64,000 nucleotides of DNA from Streptomyces sp. B1I3 (lineage in GTDB: Bacteria > Actinomycetota > Actinomycetes > Streptomycetales > Streptomycetaceae), in the NCBI RefSeq assembly GCF_030816615.1, contig NZ_JAUSYD010000001.1, positions 5,478,501 to 5,542,500 on the forward strand, written 5' to 3'. Positions within the stretch are counted from its first letter, which is position 1. Each line of letters opens with the position of its first letter. Below, piece after piece: positions 33,834 to 42,597 of the stretch. The notes beneath the pieces are model-generated. The model had not been told where the DNA came from, did not search any database, and saw nothing but the letters and a program-made list of their open reading frames with translations. A program made the translations under genes and the position numbers.

Positions 33834-34907
33834 GTGCAGACCCGGACCGTGACGACCACGACCGAGCATGTCCCGGCGATTCCCGCGCAGAACCGGGTCA
33901 CGCGCCACCCGGAGACGGCGGACCCGTCCGAAGCGGTGCTGGAGGAACCCGTGGAGGCCCCCGGGCCGTCCGGGCCGAGCCGCCCGGAGGCCGGCGGCCC
34001 GTCGTCCGACCTCTTCCGGCAGTACCTGCGGGAGATCGGCCGCATCCCGCTGCTCAGCGCAGCCGAGGAGGTGGACCTCGCCCGCCGCGTCGAAGCGGGG
34101 CTGTTCGCCGAGGAACGCCTCGCGGGCACCCCCGACCCGGACTCCCGGCTCGCGTTCGACCTGGACCGGCTCGTCGTGATGGGCCGGATGGCCAAGCGCC
34201 GCCTCATCGAGGCCAACCTCCGCCTCGTCGTCTCCGTCGCCAAGCGGTACGTGGGCCGTGGCCTGACCATGCTCGACCTCGTCCAGGAGGGCAACCTCGG
34301 ACTGATCAGGGCGGTCGAGAAGTTCGACTACGCCCGTGGCTACAAGTTCTCCACGTACGCGACCTGGTGGATCCGCCAGGCCATGTCCCGCGCCCTCGCC
34401 GACCAGGCGCGGACCATAAGGGTGCCCGTCCACGTGGTCGAGCTGATCAACCGCGTCGTCCGCGCCCAGCGCCGCATGCTGCAGGAACGCGGTTACGAAC
34501 CGACCGCCGAAGAGGTCGCCGCGCAGCTCGACCTGACGCCCGAACGCGTCGGCGAGATCCGGCGCCTCGCCCAGGAGCCCGTCTCCCTGCACGCCCCCGT
34601 CGGTGAGGAGGACGACGTCGCCTTCGGCGACCTCATCGAGGACGGCGACGCCGCCTCGCCCGTCGAGTCCGCGGCCTTCCTCCTGCTGCGTGAGCACCTG
34701 GAGGTGGTGCTCTCGACCCTCGGCGAGCGGGAGAGGAAGGTGGTCCAGCTGCGCTACGGGCTGGACGACGGGCGGCCCCGCACCCTCGAGGAGATCGGCC
34801 GGATCTTCGGTGTGACACGGGAGCGCATCCGCCAGATCGAGTCCAAGACCCTCAGCAAACTGCGGGACCACGCCTTCGCCGACCAGCTCCGCGGCTACCT
34901 GGACTGA
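33834..34907 (+). CDS. hrdA: RNA polymerase sigma factor, HrdA-like (sigma-70 group 2)
   Basis: A 357-residue sigma factor. Region 1.2 DLFRQYLREIGRIPLLSAAEEVDLARR, region 2 NLRLVVSVAKRYVGRGLTMLDLVQEGN with FSTYATWWIRQAMSRAL, region 3 and region 4 LEEIGRIFGVTRERIRQIESKTLSKLR are all intact. It lacks the long acidic N-terminus of the essential HrdB, so it is a non-essential homologue. Naming as hrdA rests on the dnaG neighbourhood recalled from S. coelicolor. GTG at 33834 with GGAGGT 7 bases upstream; the long upstream open frame is out-of-frame dnaG shadow. Confidence 0.88.
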   Translation: MQTRTVTTTTEHVPAIPAQNRVTRHPETADPSEAVLEEPVEAPGPSGPSRPEAGGPSSDLFRQYLREIGRIPLLSAAEEVDLARRVEAGLFAEERLAGTPDPDSRLAFDLDRLVVMGRMAKRRLIEANLRLVVSVAKRYVGRGLTMLDLVQEGNLGLIRAVEKFDYARGYKFSTYATWWIRQAMSRALADQARTIRVPVHVVELINRVVRAQRRMLQERGYEPTAEEVAAQLDLTPERVGEIRRLAQEPVSLHAPVGEEDDVAFGDLIEDGDAASPVESAAFLLLREHLEVVLSTLGERERKVVQLRYGLDDGRPRTLEEIGRIFGVTRERIRQIESKTLSKLRDHAFADQLRGYLD

Positions 34908-34946
34908 CCGGCCGGCAGGCGGCGGCGAACCGCGACTGCCGGCCGG
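34908..34946. terminator. Bidirectional hairpin between hrdA and the ABC operon
   Basis: A 10-bp perfect stem (34908-34917 with 34937-34946) begins directly after the hrdA stop and lies between convergent genes. Confidence 0.7.
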
Positions 34947-34952
34947 GCCGCG

Positions 34953-36878
34953 TCAGTCGACCTCTGCCAGCGCCTGCGCGAACTGCGCCGCGTACAGCCG
35001 GGCGTAGGCGCCCTTCGCCGCCAGCAGCTCGTCGTGCGTGCCCTGTTCGACGATCGAGCCGTTCTCCATCACCAGGATCACGTCGGCGTCCCGGATCGTG
35101 GAGAGCCGGTGCGCGATCACGAAGCTCGTACGGCCGTGCGCCAGGCGTGCCATCGCCTTCTGGATGAGCACCTCCGTACGGGTGTCGACCGAGCTGGTGG
35201 CCTCGTCGAGCACGAGGATCACCGGGTCGGACAGGAACGCCCGAGCGATGGTGATCAGCTGCTTCTCGCCCGCGCTGACCCCCGACCCCTCGTCGTCGAT
35301 CACCGTGTCGTAGCCGTCGGGCAGGGTGCGGACGAAGCGGTCGGCGTGGGCCGCCCGCGCCGCCTCCTCGATCTCCTCCCGGGTGACCTCGCGCGAGGCG
35401 CCGTAGGCGATGTTCTCGGCGATCGTGCCGCCGAAGAGCCAGGTGTCCTGCAGCACCATCCCTATGCAGGACCGCAGTTCGTCGCGGGTCATCCTCGCCA
35501 CGTCGACACCGTCCAGGGTGATCCGGCCGCCCGTCACCTCGTAGAACCGCATCAGCAGATTGACCAGGGTGGTCTTGCCCGCTCCGGTCGGACCGACGAT
35601 CGCGACCGTGTGACCCGGCTCCACGCTCAGCGACAGGTCCTCGATGAGCGGCTTCTCCGGGTCGTACCGGAAGGCCACCTTCTCCAGCGCCACGCTGCCG
35701 CGCAGCTCCTTCGGCCGCTCGGCGGACTCCGGGTCGGGCGCCTGCTCCTCGGCGTCCAGGAGCTCGAATATCCGCTCGGCCGACGCCACGCCCGACTGCA
35801 GCAGGTTCGCCATCGAGGCCACCTGCGTCAGCGGCATCGAGAACTGCCGCGAGTACTGGATGAACGCCTGCACGTCACCGATCGACAGTGCGCCCGAGGC
35901 CACGCGCAGACCGCCGACGACGGCGACCAGCACGTAGTTCAGGTTCGACACGAAGAACATCAGCGGCTGCATGATCCCGCTGTTGAACTGGGCCCGGAAA
36001 CCGGCCTCGTACAACGCGTCGTTCTGCTCGGCGAAGTCCCTCGCGGACTCCTCCTGCCGTCCGAAGACCTTCACCAGGGTGTGACCGGTGTACATCTCCT
36101 CGATGTGGGCGTTGAGCTTGCCCGTCACCTTCCACTGCGCCACGAACTGCGGCTGGGACCGCTTGCCGACCCGCGCGGCGACGAGCACCGACAGCGGGAT
36201 CGTGACGAGCGCCACGAGGGCGAGCAGCGGCGAGATCCAGAACATCATGATCAGTACGCCGACGATGGTCAGCAGCGAGTTGATGAGCTGGCCCATCGTC
36301 TGCTGCATCGTCTGCGCGATGTTGTCGATGTCGTTCGTCGCCCGGCTCAGCACCTCGCCGCGCTTCTGCCGGTCGAAGTAGGACAGCGGCAGCCGCGACA
36401 GCTTCGTCTGGAGGTCCTCACGCAGCTGGAAGACGACCCGGTTGATCACCCGGATCGACAGCCGGGTCGACACGAGCATCAGCAGCCCCGCGCCGACGTA
36501 GACCACCAGCGCCGCCAGCAGGACGTTGCCCACCGCACCGAAGTCGATGCCCTCGCCGGGAGTGAAGTCCACCCCGGAGAGCATGTCGGCGAGCCCGCCG
36601 TCGCCCTGGTCCCGCAGGCCGTCGACGGCCTGCTCCTTCGTCGTCCCGTCCGGCATCTGCCGTCCGACGACCCCCGCGAAGATCAGGTCCGTCGCCCCGC
36701 CGAGGATCTTCGGCCCGACCACCGACAGCGCCACACTCAGCGTTCCGGCGCCCAGCATCAGATACAGCCCGGACTTCTCCGTGCTGAACCGCCGCAGCAG
36801 CCGCTTCCCCGACCCCTTGAAGTCCGCGGACCGCTCGACGGGTCCTCCGGCCATCATCCGTCCGCCCGGCCCTGCCAT
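34953..36878 (-). CDS. ABC exporter half-transporter, second gene (TMD-NBD)
   Basis: A 641-residue fused transporter. About 6 helices (residues 40-340) include the family run LSRATNDIDNIAQTMQQTMGQL. The NBD has Walker A VGPTGAGKTTL, signature GVSAGEKQLITIARAF and Walker B VILVLDEATSSVDTRTEV, with the catalytic Glu intact. The N-terminus is Gly/Met-rich. The ATG shares one base with the stop of the upstream ABC gene (TGATG), so both are made together as a heterodimer. Likely drug or lipid exporter; substrate unknown. Confidence 0.9.
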   Translation of the reverse strand: MAGPGGRMMAGGPVERSADFKGSGKRLLRRFSTEKSGLYLMLGAGTLSVALSVVGPKILGGATDLIFAGVVGRQMPDGTTKEQAVDGLRDQGDGGLADMLSGVDFTPGEGIDFGAVGNVLLAALVVYVGAGLLMLVSTRLSIRVINRVVFQLREDLQTKLSRLPLSYFDRQKRGEVLSRATNDIDNIAQTMQQTMGQLINSLLTIVGVLIMMFWISPLLALVALVTIPLSVLVAARVGKRSQPQFVAQWKVTGKLNAHIEEMYTGHTLVKVFGRQEESARDFAEQNDALYEAGFRAQFNSGIMQPLMFFVSNLNYVLVAVVGGLRVASGALSIGDVQAFIQYSRQFSMPLTQVASMANLLQSGVASAERIFELLDAEEQAPDPESAERPKELRGSVALEKVAFRYDPEKPLIEDLSLSVEPGHTVAIVGPTGAGKTTLVNLLMRFYEVTGGRITLDGVDVARMTRDELRSCIGMVLQDTWLFGGTIAENIAYGASREVTREEIEEAARAAHADRFVRTLPDGYDTVIDDEGSGVSAGEKQLITIARAFLSDPVILVLDEATSSVDTRTEVLIQKAMARLAHGRTSFVIAHRLSTIRDADVILVMENGSIVEQGTHDELLAAKGAYARLYAAQFAQALAEVD

Positions 36879-38611
36879 CAGGCGGCCTCCGCTTCCGTCA
36901 GCTGGGAGAGCACGATCTCCCGGTAGGTTTCGTTGCCGTCCATCAGCTCGTGGTGGCTGCCCTCGCCGACGACCCGGCCCTCGTCCAGCACCAGGATCCG
37001 GTCGGCGTCACGGATCGTGGACACACGCTGCGCCACGATCACCACGGTCGCCCCCGCGGTCTCCCGCGTCAGGGCTCCCCGCAGTGCGGCGTCCGTCGCG
37101 TAGTCCAGGGCCGAGAACGAGTCGTCGAAGAGATAGATCTCCGGCCGCTGCACCAGCGTCCTCGCGATCGCGAGCCGCTGCCGCTGCCCGCCCGAGACGT
37201 TCGTTCCGCCCTGCGCGATCGGCGCGTTCAGACCGTGCTCCAGCCGTTCGACGAAGTCCTTGGCCTGGGCCACCTCGAGGGCGTGCCAGAGCTCCTCGTC
37301 GGTGGCGTCGGGATTCCCGTAGCGCAGGTTCGTCGCGACCGTCCCGGAGAACAGGTACGGCTTCTGCGGGACCAGGCTCACGGTCCTCGCCAGCAGGACC
37401 GGATCCAGGGTCCGTACGTCCGTGCCGTCGACCAGCACCTCGCCGTCCGTCACGTCGAACAGCCGGGGCACGAGTCCGAGCAGTGTCGACTTCCCGCTGC
37501 CCGTCGATCCGATGATCGCGGTCGTCTCCCCGGGCCGCGCCACCAGGTCGACCGACCGCAGCACCGGCTCCTCGGCGCCCGGGTAGCGGAATTCGGCGCC
37601 CCGTATCTCCAGATGACCGTGCTTGAGCAGCTCGGTCACGGGGGAGACCGGCGGCACCACGCTCGAGTCGGTCTCCAGGACCTCCTGGATGCGCTCGGCA
37701 CAGACCTCGGCGCGCGGCACCATCATGAACATGAAGGTGGCCATCATCACCGACATGACGATCTGCATCAGATAGGCGAGGAACGCGGTCAGCGCGCCGA
37801 TCTGCATCCCGCCGCTGTCGATGCGGTGCGCGCCGAACCAGACCACCGCGATGGAGGACAGGTTCACCACCGTCATCACGGTGGGGAACATCAGCGCCAT
37901 CAGCCGGCCCGTCGACACGGCGACGTCCGTCAAATCCGTGTTGGCCCCGCGGAAGCGCTTCTTCTCGTAGTCGTCCCGGACGAAGGCGCGGATGACGCGG
38001 TTGCCGGTGATCTGCTCGCGCAGCACCCGGTTCACCGTGTCGAGCCGCGTCTGCATCGTGCGGAACAAGGGCCTCATCCGGCGCACGATGAGACTCACGG
38101 CGATCCCGAGGACCGGGACCACGGCCAGCAGCACCGCCGACAGCGGGACGTCCTGGCCGAGCGCCATGACGACGCCGCCGACACACATGATGGGCGCCGA
38201 GACCATCAGCGTGAACGTCATCAGGACGAGCATCTGGACCTGCTGGACGTCGTTGGTCGTACGGGTGATCAGCGAAGGGGCGCCGAACCGTCCGAGCTCA
38301 CGCGCCGAGAACGACTGCACCCGGTCGAAGACCGACGCCCGCACATCGCGTCCGAGCGCCGAGGCGGTGCGGGCGCCGTAGTAGACGGCGCCGACGTTGC
38401 AGATGACCTGGGCGACGCTGACGGCGATCATCACGCCGCCGAACTCCAGGATGTAGCCCGTGTCACCCTTGATGACACCGTTGTCGATGATGTCCGCGTT
38501 GAGGCTGGGCAGATAGAGAGTGGCGCAGGTCTGCAGGAGCTGCAGCAGCACCAGCAGCACGATGGGTTTTCTGTACGGACCCAGATAGGTCCGCAGGATT
38601 TTTATGAGCAC
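36878..38611 (-). CDS. ABC exporter half-transporter, first gene (TMD-NBD, degenerate Walker B)
   Basis: A 577-residue fused transporter. Six-helix domain begins MLIKILRTYLGPYRKPIVLLV and contains FGAPSLITRTTNDVQQVQML. The NBD has Walker A IGSTGSGKSTLLG, signature NVSGGQRQRLAIARTL and Walker B IYLFDDSFSALDYATD. The catalytic Glu after the Walker B Asp is replaced by Asp, so its ATP site is degenerate. This is typical of one subunit of a heterodimeric exporter, the other being the intact partner encoded immediately downstream. GTG start. Confidence 0.9.
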   Translation of the reverse strand: MLIKILRTYLGPYRKPIVLLVLLQLLQTCATLYLPSLNADIIDNGVIKGDTGYILEFGGVMIAVSVAQVICNVGAVYYGARTASALGRDVRASVFDRVQSFSARELGRFGAPSLITRTTNDVQQVQMLVLMTFTLMVSAPIMCVGGVVMALGQDVPLSAVLLAVVPVLGIAVSLIVRRMRPLFRTMQTRLDTVNRVLREQITGNRVIRAFVRDDYEKKRFRGANTDLTDVAVSTGRLMALMFPTVMTVVNLSSIAVVWFGAHRIDSGGMQIGALTAFLAYLMQIVMSVMMATFMFMMVPRAEVCAERIQEVLETDSSVVPPVSPVTELLKHGHLEIRGAEFRYPGAEEPVLRSVDLVARPGETTAIIGSTGSGKSTLLGLVPRLFDVTDGEVLVDGTDVRTLDPVLLARTVSLVPQKPYLFSGTVATNLRYGNPDATDEELWHALEVAQAKDFVERLEHGLNAPIAQGGTNVSGGQRQRLAIARTLVQRPEIYLFDDSFSALDYATDAALRGALTRETAGATVVIVAQRVSTIRDADRILVLDEGRVVGEGSHHELMDGNETYREIVLSQLTEAEAA

Positions 38612-38728
38612 GCGTGTCTCTCGGAGTCGGCGTAGGGCAGAGGCCGGTCCATCCTGCGGTACTCCGCACCGTGGCGGCCAACGCTTTTCACCAAGCCCAG
38701 GTCAAAACAGGGGCGGTGCCCCCGCCCC

Positions 38729-40171
38729 TCAGACCGCGCCGAACGCACCCGGGTGGACCTGGTCCCGGGTGGCCCCGTACTGCTGTCGCACGGCCTGCCC
38801 CACCGCCATCTCCCCGCCCGGCTCCAGCACCTGCGTCGCGGCACCCTGCCAGGCCGGAGGGGTCCGCGGGTCGAGCGCCCCCTGGGAGACCCCGAGCGCC
38901 CACGCGGCCTGCCGGGCGGCACCCTGCGCCGCGTACTGCGCGGGCTGCGGCACGACGACCTGGGTGCCGAACACCGGGGGAGCCATGGCCTGCACGGCCG
39001 GCAGCTCGGCCGCCGCGCCCAGCAGGAACACCCGCCGCACCTCCACGCCGCGGCCGCGCAGCACGTCCAGGGCGTCGGCCAGCGAGCACAGCATGCCCTC
39101 GAACGCCGCCCGGGCCAGGTGTTCGGGCTTCATCGACTCGCGCCGCAGCCCGCTCAGGGTTCCCGCCGCGTGCGGCAGGTGCGGGGTGCGCTCGCCCTCG
39201 AGGTACGGCAGCAGCACGAGTCCCGAGGCTCCCGGGGACGACTTGAGCGCCAGGGCGGAGAGTTCGTCCAGATCGTCCAGGCCCAGCATCTCGGCCGTAC
39301 CGCGCAGCGCGCGTACGGCGTTCGAGGTGTGGACCACCGGCAGGTGCATCCCGGTCGCGTCGGCGAACGACGTGATCATCCCGGTCGGGTCGGCCAGCGC
39401 CTCGTGGTGCACGGCCATCACGGAACCCGAGGCCCCCAGTGACACCACGGCGTCACCGACGGCTACCCCCAGCCCGAAGGCCGCGGCCATCGTCTCGCCG
39501 GTCCCGGCCGAGATCAGGAGCCCCTCCGGCGTCGTGCCCGCCGCGTCGGACGGGCCGAGCACCTCCGGCAGCGCGGCCTGGTGGCCGAGCGCGAGCTCCA
39601 CGAGATCGGGGCGGTAGGAGCCGGAGCGCGCCGACCAGTACCCCGTCCCGGACGCGGCACCGCGGTCGGTGGTCCGGCGGGCCGGCCGGCCGAGCAGCTG
39701 CCACACCAGCCAGTCGTGCGGCTGCATGACGGCAGCCACACGCTGCGCGTTCTCCGGTTCGTTACGGGCCAGCCAGCGCATCTTCGCCACGGGCTGCGCG
39801 GCCTGAGGCACGGCGCCGACGGCCTCGGCCCAGGGCTGCCGCCCGCCGAGCCCGTCGATCAGGTCGACCGCGGCGACCTGCGCACGCCGGTCGTTGCCGA
39901 GGAGCGCGGGACGTACGAGATTGCCCTGGTGGTCCAGCGGCACCAGGCCGTGCTGCTGGGCGGACACCCCGATGGCCTGCACGCCTTCGAGCAGGCCGCC
40001 GGAGGCCGCCTCACCGAGTGAGAGCAGCCACGCCTGCGGATCCACCTCGAAGGCCTTGGCCTCGACGGGGTGCGCGGCATACCCCTGCCGCAGCACCGCA
40101 CCGGTGTCCGTGTCGCAGACGACGATGTGCGTGTAGGCGGAAGAACTGTCCAAGCCGGCGACTATGCCCAT
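38729..40171 (-). CDS. FGGY-family carbohydrate kinase, xylulokinase-like
   Basis: A 480-residue sugar kinase. N-terminal phosphate motif VAGLDSSSAYTHIVVCDTDTG, then IGVSAQQHGLVPLD, MQPHDWLVWQLLGRP, the C-terminal adenine/phosphate motif GASGSVMAVHHEALAD and the FGGY signature region SGLVLLPYLEGERTPHLP. D-xylulose is the likely substrate but gluconate or ribulose cannot be excluded. ATG at 40171 was chosen over the upstream TTG. No xylose isomerase is adjacent. Confidence 0.85.
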   Translation of the reverse strand: MGIVAGLDSSSAYTHIVVCDTDTGAVLRQGYAAHPVEAKAFEVDPQAWLLSLGEAASGGLLEGVQAIGVSAQQHGLVPLDHQGNLVRPALLGNDRRAQVAAVDLIDGLGGRQPWAEAVGAVPQAAQPVAKMRWLARNEPENAQRVAAVMQPHDWLVWQLLGRPARRTTDRGAASGTGYWSARSGSYRPDLVELALGHQAALPEVLGPSDAAGTTPEGLLISAGTGETMAAAFGLGVAVGDAVVSLGASGSVMAVHHEALADPTGMITSFADATGMHLPVVHTSNAVRALRGTAEMLGLDDLDELSALALKSSPGASGLVLLPYLEGERTPHLPHAAGTLSGLRRESMKPEHLARAAFEGMLCSLADALDVLRGRGVEVRRVFLLGAAAELPAVQAMAPPVFGTQVVVPQPAQYAAQGAARQAAWALGVSQGALDPRTPPAWQGAATQVLEPGGEMAVGQAVRQQYGATRDQVHPGAFGAV

Positions 40172-40276
40172 ACCCAAGATTCTGCCGCACGGCCGGACCG
40201 TTTCGCGCCGGGCCTTTCCCGTACCGGGGCGCCGGGCCTTTCCCGTACCGGGCGCCGCCCGGTACGGGGAGGACCG

Positions 40277-40579
40277 TCAGGTGTTGGTCGTGCCCCAGTC
40301 GTCGCTGCCGGTGTGGCCGTTGCGCTCACGCAGCGAGCGCACCCGGTCGGAGACGGACACGGGAACCTTGTCCCCGACCTTCTCGCTCACCGAGTGGTAG
40401 GCCTTGCCCGCGAAGTCCCGGCCGTTGTGCGCCGCGGACTCCGCCGCGTTGCGTACGGCGGGATTCTCCGAGAACCGTTGTGCGGCCTTCTTCAGCTGCT
40501 CGTAACGCTCGCGCCCTGCTCGTGTGCCGAGCACGTAGCCGAGGGCCACTCCGGCGATGAACGTGAGCCGGTACTGCAT
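40277..40579 (-). CDS. Small YtxH-like membrane-associated protein
   Basis: A 100-residue protein with a short N-terminal hydrophobic segment (LTFIAGVALGYVLGTRAG) ending in GxRxGRERYEQL, then an amphipathic, probably coiled, charged region. This is the actinobacterial YtxH-like pattern; homologues are envelope- or stress-associated and poorly studied. ATG at 40579 with GAAGGGTGG upstream. It is a single gene ahead of the tRNA cluster. Confidence 0.75.
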   Translation of the reverse strand: MQYRLTFIAGVALGYVLGTRAGRERYEQLKKAAQRFSENPAVRNAAESAAHNGRDFAGKAYHSVSEKVGDKVPVSVSDRVRSLRERNGHTGSDDWGTTNT

Positions 40580-40760
40580 GGCTGCCACCCTTCCTTCGCT
40601 CTGTGCGACGTGTGCTGCCCGCCTACCCGCAGGCACCCGAGATCACCCCGGCAGATACCGATTGGCGGAGCACCCCCCTGCTTGCGCTAATGTATGTGTC
40701 GCAGCGAACGCGCGCCGCCCGGCAGCCGCCAGGCAGGTACGATTCGAGGCACCGCAGCAA

Positions 40761-40833
40761 TCCCCTGTAGCTCAATTGGCAGAGCAGCCGGCTGTTAACC
40801 GGCAGGTTACTGGTTCGAGTCCAGTCGGGGGAG
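40761..40833 (+). tRNA. tRNA-Asn (GTT), copy 1
   Basis: A 73-base cloverleaf: acceptor 5' TCCCCTG pairs with CGGGGGA; T-arm ACTGG-TTCGAGT-CCAGT; anticodon stem GCCGG/CCGGC with loop CTGTTAA, anticodon GTT; discriminator G; no encoded CCA. A TAATGT -10-like sequence lies at 40688-40693. Confidence 0.95.
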
Positions 40834-40838
40834 CGCGA

Positions 40839-40911
40839 TCCCCTGTAGCTCAATTGGCAGAGCATTCGGCTGTTAACCGGAGGGTTACTGGTTCGAGTCC
40901 AGTCGGGGGAG
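40839..40911 (+). tRNA. tRNA-Asn (GTT), copy 2
   Basis: Second 73-base cloverleaf, five bases after copy 1, same acceptor, D- and T-arms. Only the anticodon stem differs (TTCGG/CCGGA with one T-G pair). Anticodon GTT. Both copies are probably processed from one transcript ending at the hairpin 9 bases downstream. Confidence 0.95.
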
Positions 40912-40919
40912 CGATGCGG

Positions 40920-40944
40920 AAAAGGGCCCTTCGGGGTCCTTTTT
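40920..40944 (+). terminator. Intrinsic terminator of the tRNA-Asn pair
   Basis: A 10-bp stem with one G-T pair (40920-40929 with 40934-40943), a TTCG tetraloop and a run of five T, a canonical rho-independent terminator. Confidence 0.85.
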
Positions 40945-41133
40945 CGTGTGTCCGCGCGGGCCCCGCGGACGGCTCCGGCCACTCTTTCCGGGACGATTGC
41001 CGACGGGCCGGAACCGGGCAGCGGGCAGCACTGTCTTCATGGTCACGCGAAGGCGACCAGCCGCAGCAGGAGATCGTATGACCGGCTATGCTGCGGCAGA
41101 CGGCGCGCACACGTGTACGCGCCACGCCGAGAC

Positions 41134-41207
41134 GGGGCGGTAGCTCAGCCGGTTAGAGCAGCGGACTCATAATCCGTCGGCCGTGGGTTCGAGTCCCACC
41201 CGCCCCA
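41134..41207 (+). tRNA. tRNA with CAT anticodon (elongator Met, or Ile2)
   Basis: A 74-base cloverleaf: acceptor GGGGCGG/CCGCCCC, T-arm GTGGG-TTCGAGT-CCCAC, anticodon stem CGGA-rich with loop CTCATAA, discriminator A, followed by an encoded CCA at 41208-41210. CAT can be elongator Met or lysidine-modified Ile2, which cannot be separated by eye; it lacks the initiator C1-A72 mismatch. The accessory region begins directly after it. Confidence 0.9.
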
Positions 41208-41306
41208 CCAGTTTCACCTTGCGGAAACGTTCTGACCTGCGGAAACATGTTTTTCGCGGCTGCTTTCCGTGCGGTACTGGCCGCGCGTCGTGCGGTACTG
41301 AACCGG

Positions 41307-41331
41307 TCGGACGCGCTCCAGACGCGTCCGA
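41307..41331. terminator. Perfect hairpin downstream of the CAT tRNA
   Basis: A 9-bp perfect inverted repeat (41307-41315 with 41323-41331) and 7-base loop, about 100 bases after the tRNA. It could terminate the tRNA transcript. Two CGTGCGGTACTG direct repeats and two GCGGAAAC repeats lie between tRNA and hairpin. Confidence 0.5.
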
Positions 41332-41487
41332 CCTGGCCATTTGTGGCGAGCGCATGCTGAGTGCGTTGTGATCGCTCCCACGCCTCCGGTCGAGCCGCAA
41401 GACGCGTCCGGGCACGAGTACGAACACGTCTTCAGCAATCAGTGGGCCTCTTCAGCGTGGCCACCGATGGGGAGATGACCTTGGTGC

Positions 41488-41740
41488 CCGCAGCGGATAG
41501 GGCTCCCGTGCCGCTGGGTCAACCGTGACGCTCTCGCGCAGATCGCCGCCGGGCTGGGCATCTCCGGAGGAGCCGCCCATGGATATACCGCCGCCGTCGT
41601 GCAGCTCCTCGCCGAGCGGGCACCGAGTTTGCTCAAGTCCCTGCGCGAGCACGACCCGCACGTGCTCCCCAGGGCACCCTCAGCGAGTGCGACCGCCTGG
41701 GCGACAGACGCGCCGATTACGCCCGGTCGCCGTGTACGCG
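41488..41740 (+). pseudogene. Remnant of an IS5-type transposase
   Basis: One frame reads RWVNRDALAQIAAGLGIS, then TAAVVQLLAERAPSLLKSLREHD, matching the N-terminal helix-turn-helix part of Streptomyces IS5-family DDE transposases. After a one-frame shift it continues GTLSECDRLGDRRADY, which corresponds to the region after the first catalytic Asp (LDGTL). The ends and the rest of the catalytic domain are missing, and no terminal inverted repeats were found. It lies between the tRNA and dps and marks past insertion at this junction. Confidence 0.65.
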
Positions 41741-41775
41741 GTCCACGGAGGCGCGTCCCGAGTACAGAAGAATCC

Positions 41776-42354
41776 TTAGGCGCGGACGAGTGGGGTGTCC
41801 ACCAGATGCTCGGCCAGGAACCAGGTCTGCAATTCCCCGGTCCTGATCACCTGTGAGACCAGGAGATCGTTGGTGCCGTCGTCACCCAACTCGCCGGTCC
41901 GGGTCGCGGCGTCGTGGGCCTCGACGAGAATGGTCTCGTGGGCTTCCAGCAGCCGTGACAGCATCGCCGGAACTTCCTCCACGCCGTTCGGAGGCCGCCG
42001 GATCGATGTGATCTCCGCGACGTGCCTGGGGTCGCCCACCGCGACGCCGCCCAGGGACTGGACGCGTTCGGCGATGGTATCGACGATCTCCAGCTGCTCC
42101 CCCGCGTGCTTGTCGAGGACGAGGTGCAGTTGGTAGAAGGTCGCACCGCGCATCAGCCAATGATGCTTCTTGTAGAGGCCGTAAAGGATCTGTGTGTCCG
42201 CCAGGACCTTGTTCAGCCGCTGGCAGGAGTACATCCGCGCCTCGTAGGACAGGCCGATCGGGAATTGCTTGACGGTGCCGAACTCCTGGATCACCTCGCC
42301 CCTCTGGTGCAGCCACGGCTGGCTGCTGGCTATGGGCTTGGCATTAGTGGTCAT
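41776..42354 (-). CDS. dps: Dps-family ferritin-like DNA-protection protein
   Basis: A 192-residue Dps protein that stores iron and protects DNA. The ferroxidase motif is visible: LYKKHHWLMRGATFYQLHLVLDKHAGEQLEIVDTIAERV includes the conserved His, Asp and Glu positions. A 35-residue N-terminal tail could bind DNA. ATG at 42354 was chosen because GGAGG lies 7 bases upstream. The C-terminal LVSQVIRTGELQTWFLAEHL completes the four-helix bundle. Monocistronic and convergent with the IS remnant. Confidence 0.93.
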   Translation of the reverse strand: MTTNAKPIASSQPWLHQRGEVIQEFGTVKQFPIGLSYEARMYSCQRLNKVLADTQILYGLYKKHHWLMRGATFYQLHLVLDKHAGEQLEIVDTIAERVQSLGGVAVGDPRHVAEITSIRRPPNGVEEVPAMLSRLLEAHETILVEAHDAATRTGELGDDGTNDLLVSQVIRTGELQTWFLAEHLVDTPLVRA

Positions 42355-42597
42355 GGTTCGCCTCCGGTGGTGCCGTGCGGTGCTTACCCGATTGACACTA
42401 GGCAGCCCGACGCAGGGCGAATTGCCGGGGAGCGCATGCGGTGGTGTCCGCCAGCGCACAGTGCGCGGTGCCTCGTTCCAAGCGTTCGCCCTCGGGCAAG
42501 GACCCGTGCGCTGGCAGGCACGGGCCTTCGGCAGGCCGATCTAGCCTCAGCAGGCCGGCGCACGTCCGTGGAGCCCGGGGAACGAGGAGAAGCAGGC

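Noticed and set aside
40761..41210. CRISPR-like repeats from the two similar tRNA copies
   Set aside because: The repeats are two complete tRNA-Asn genes with proper cloverleafs; no CRISPR array or cas gene was seen in the window.
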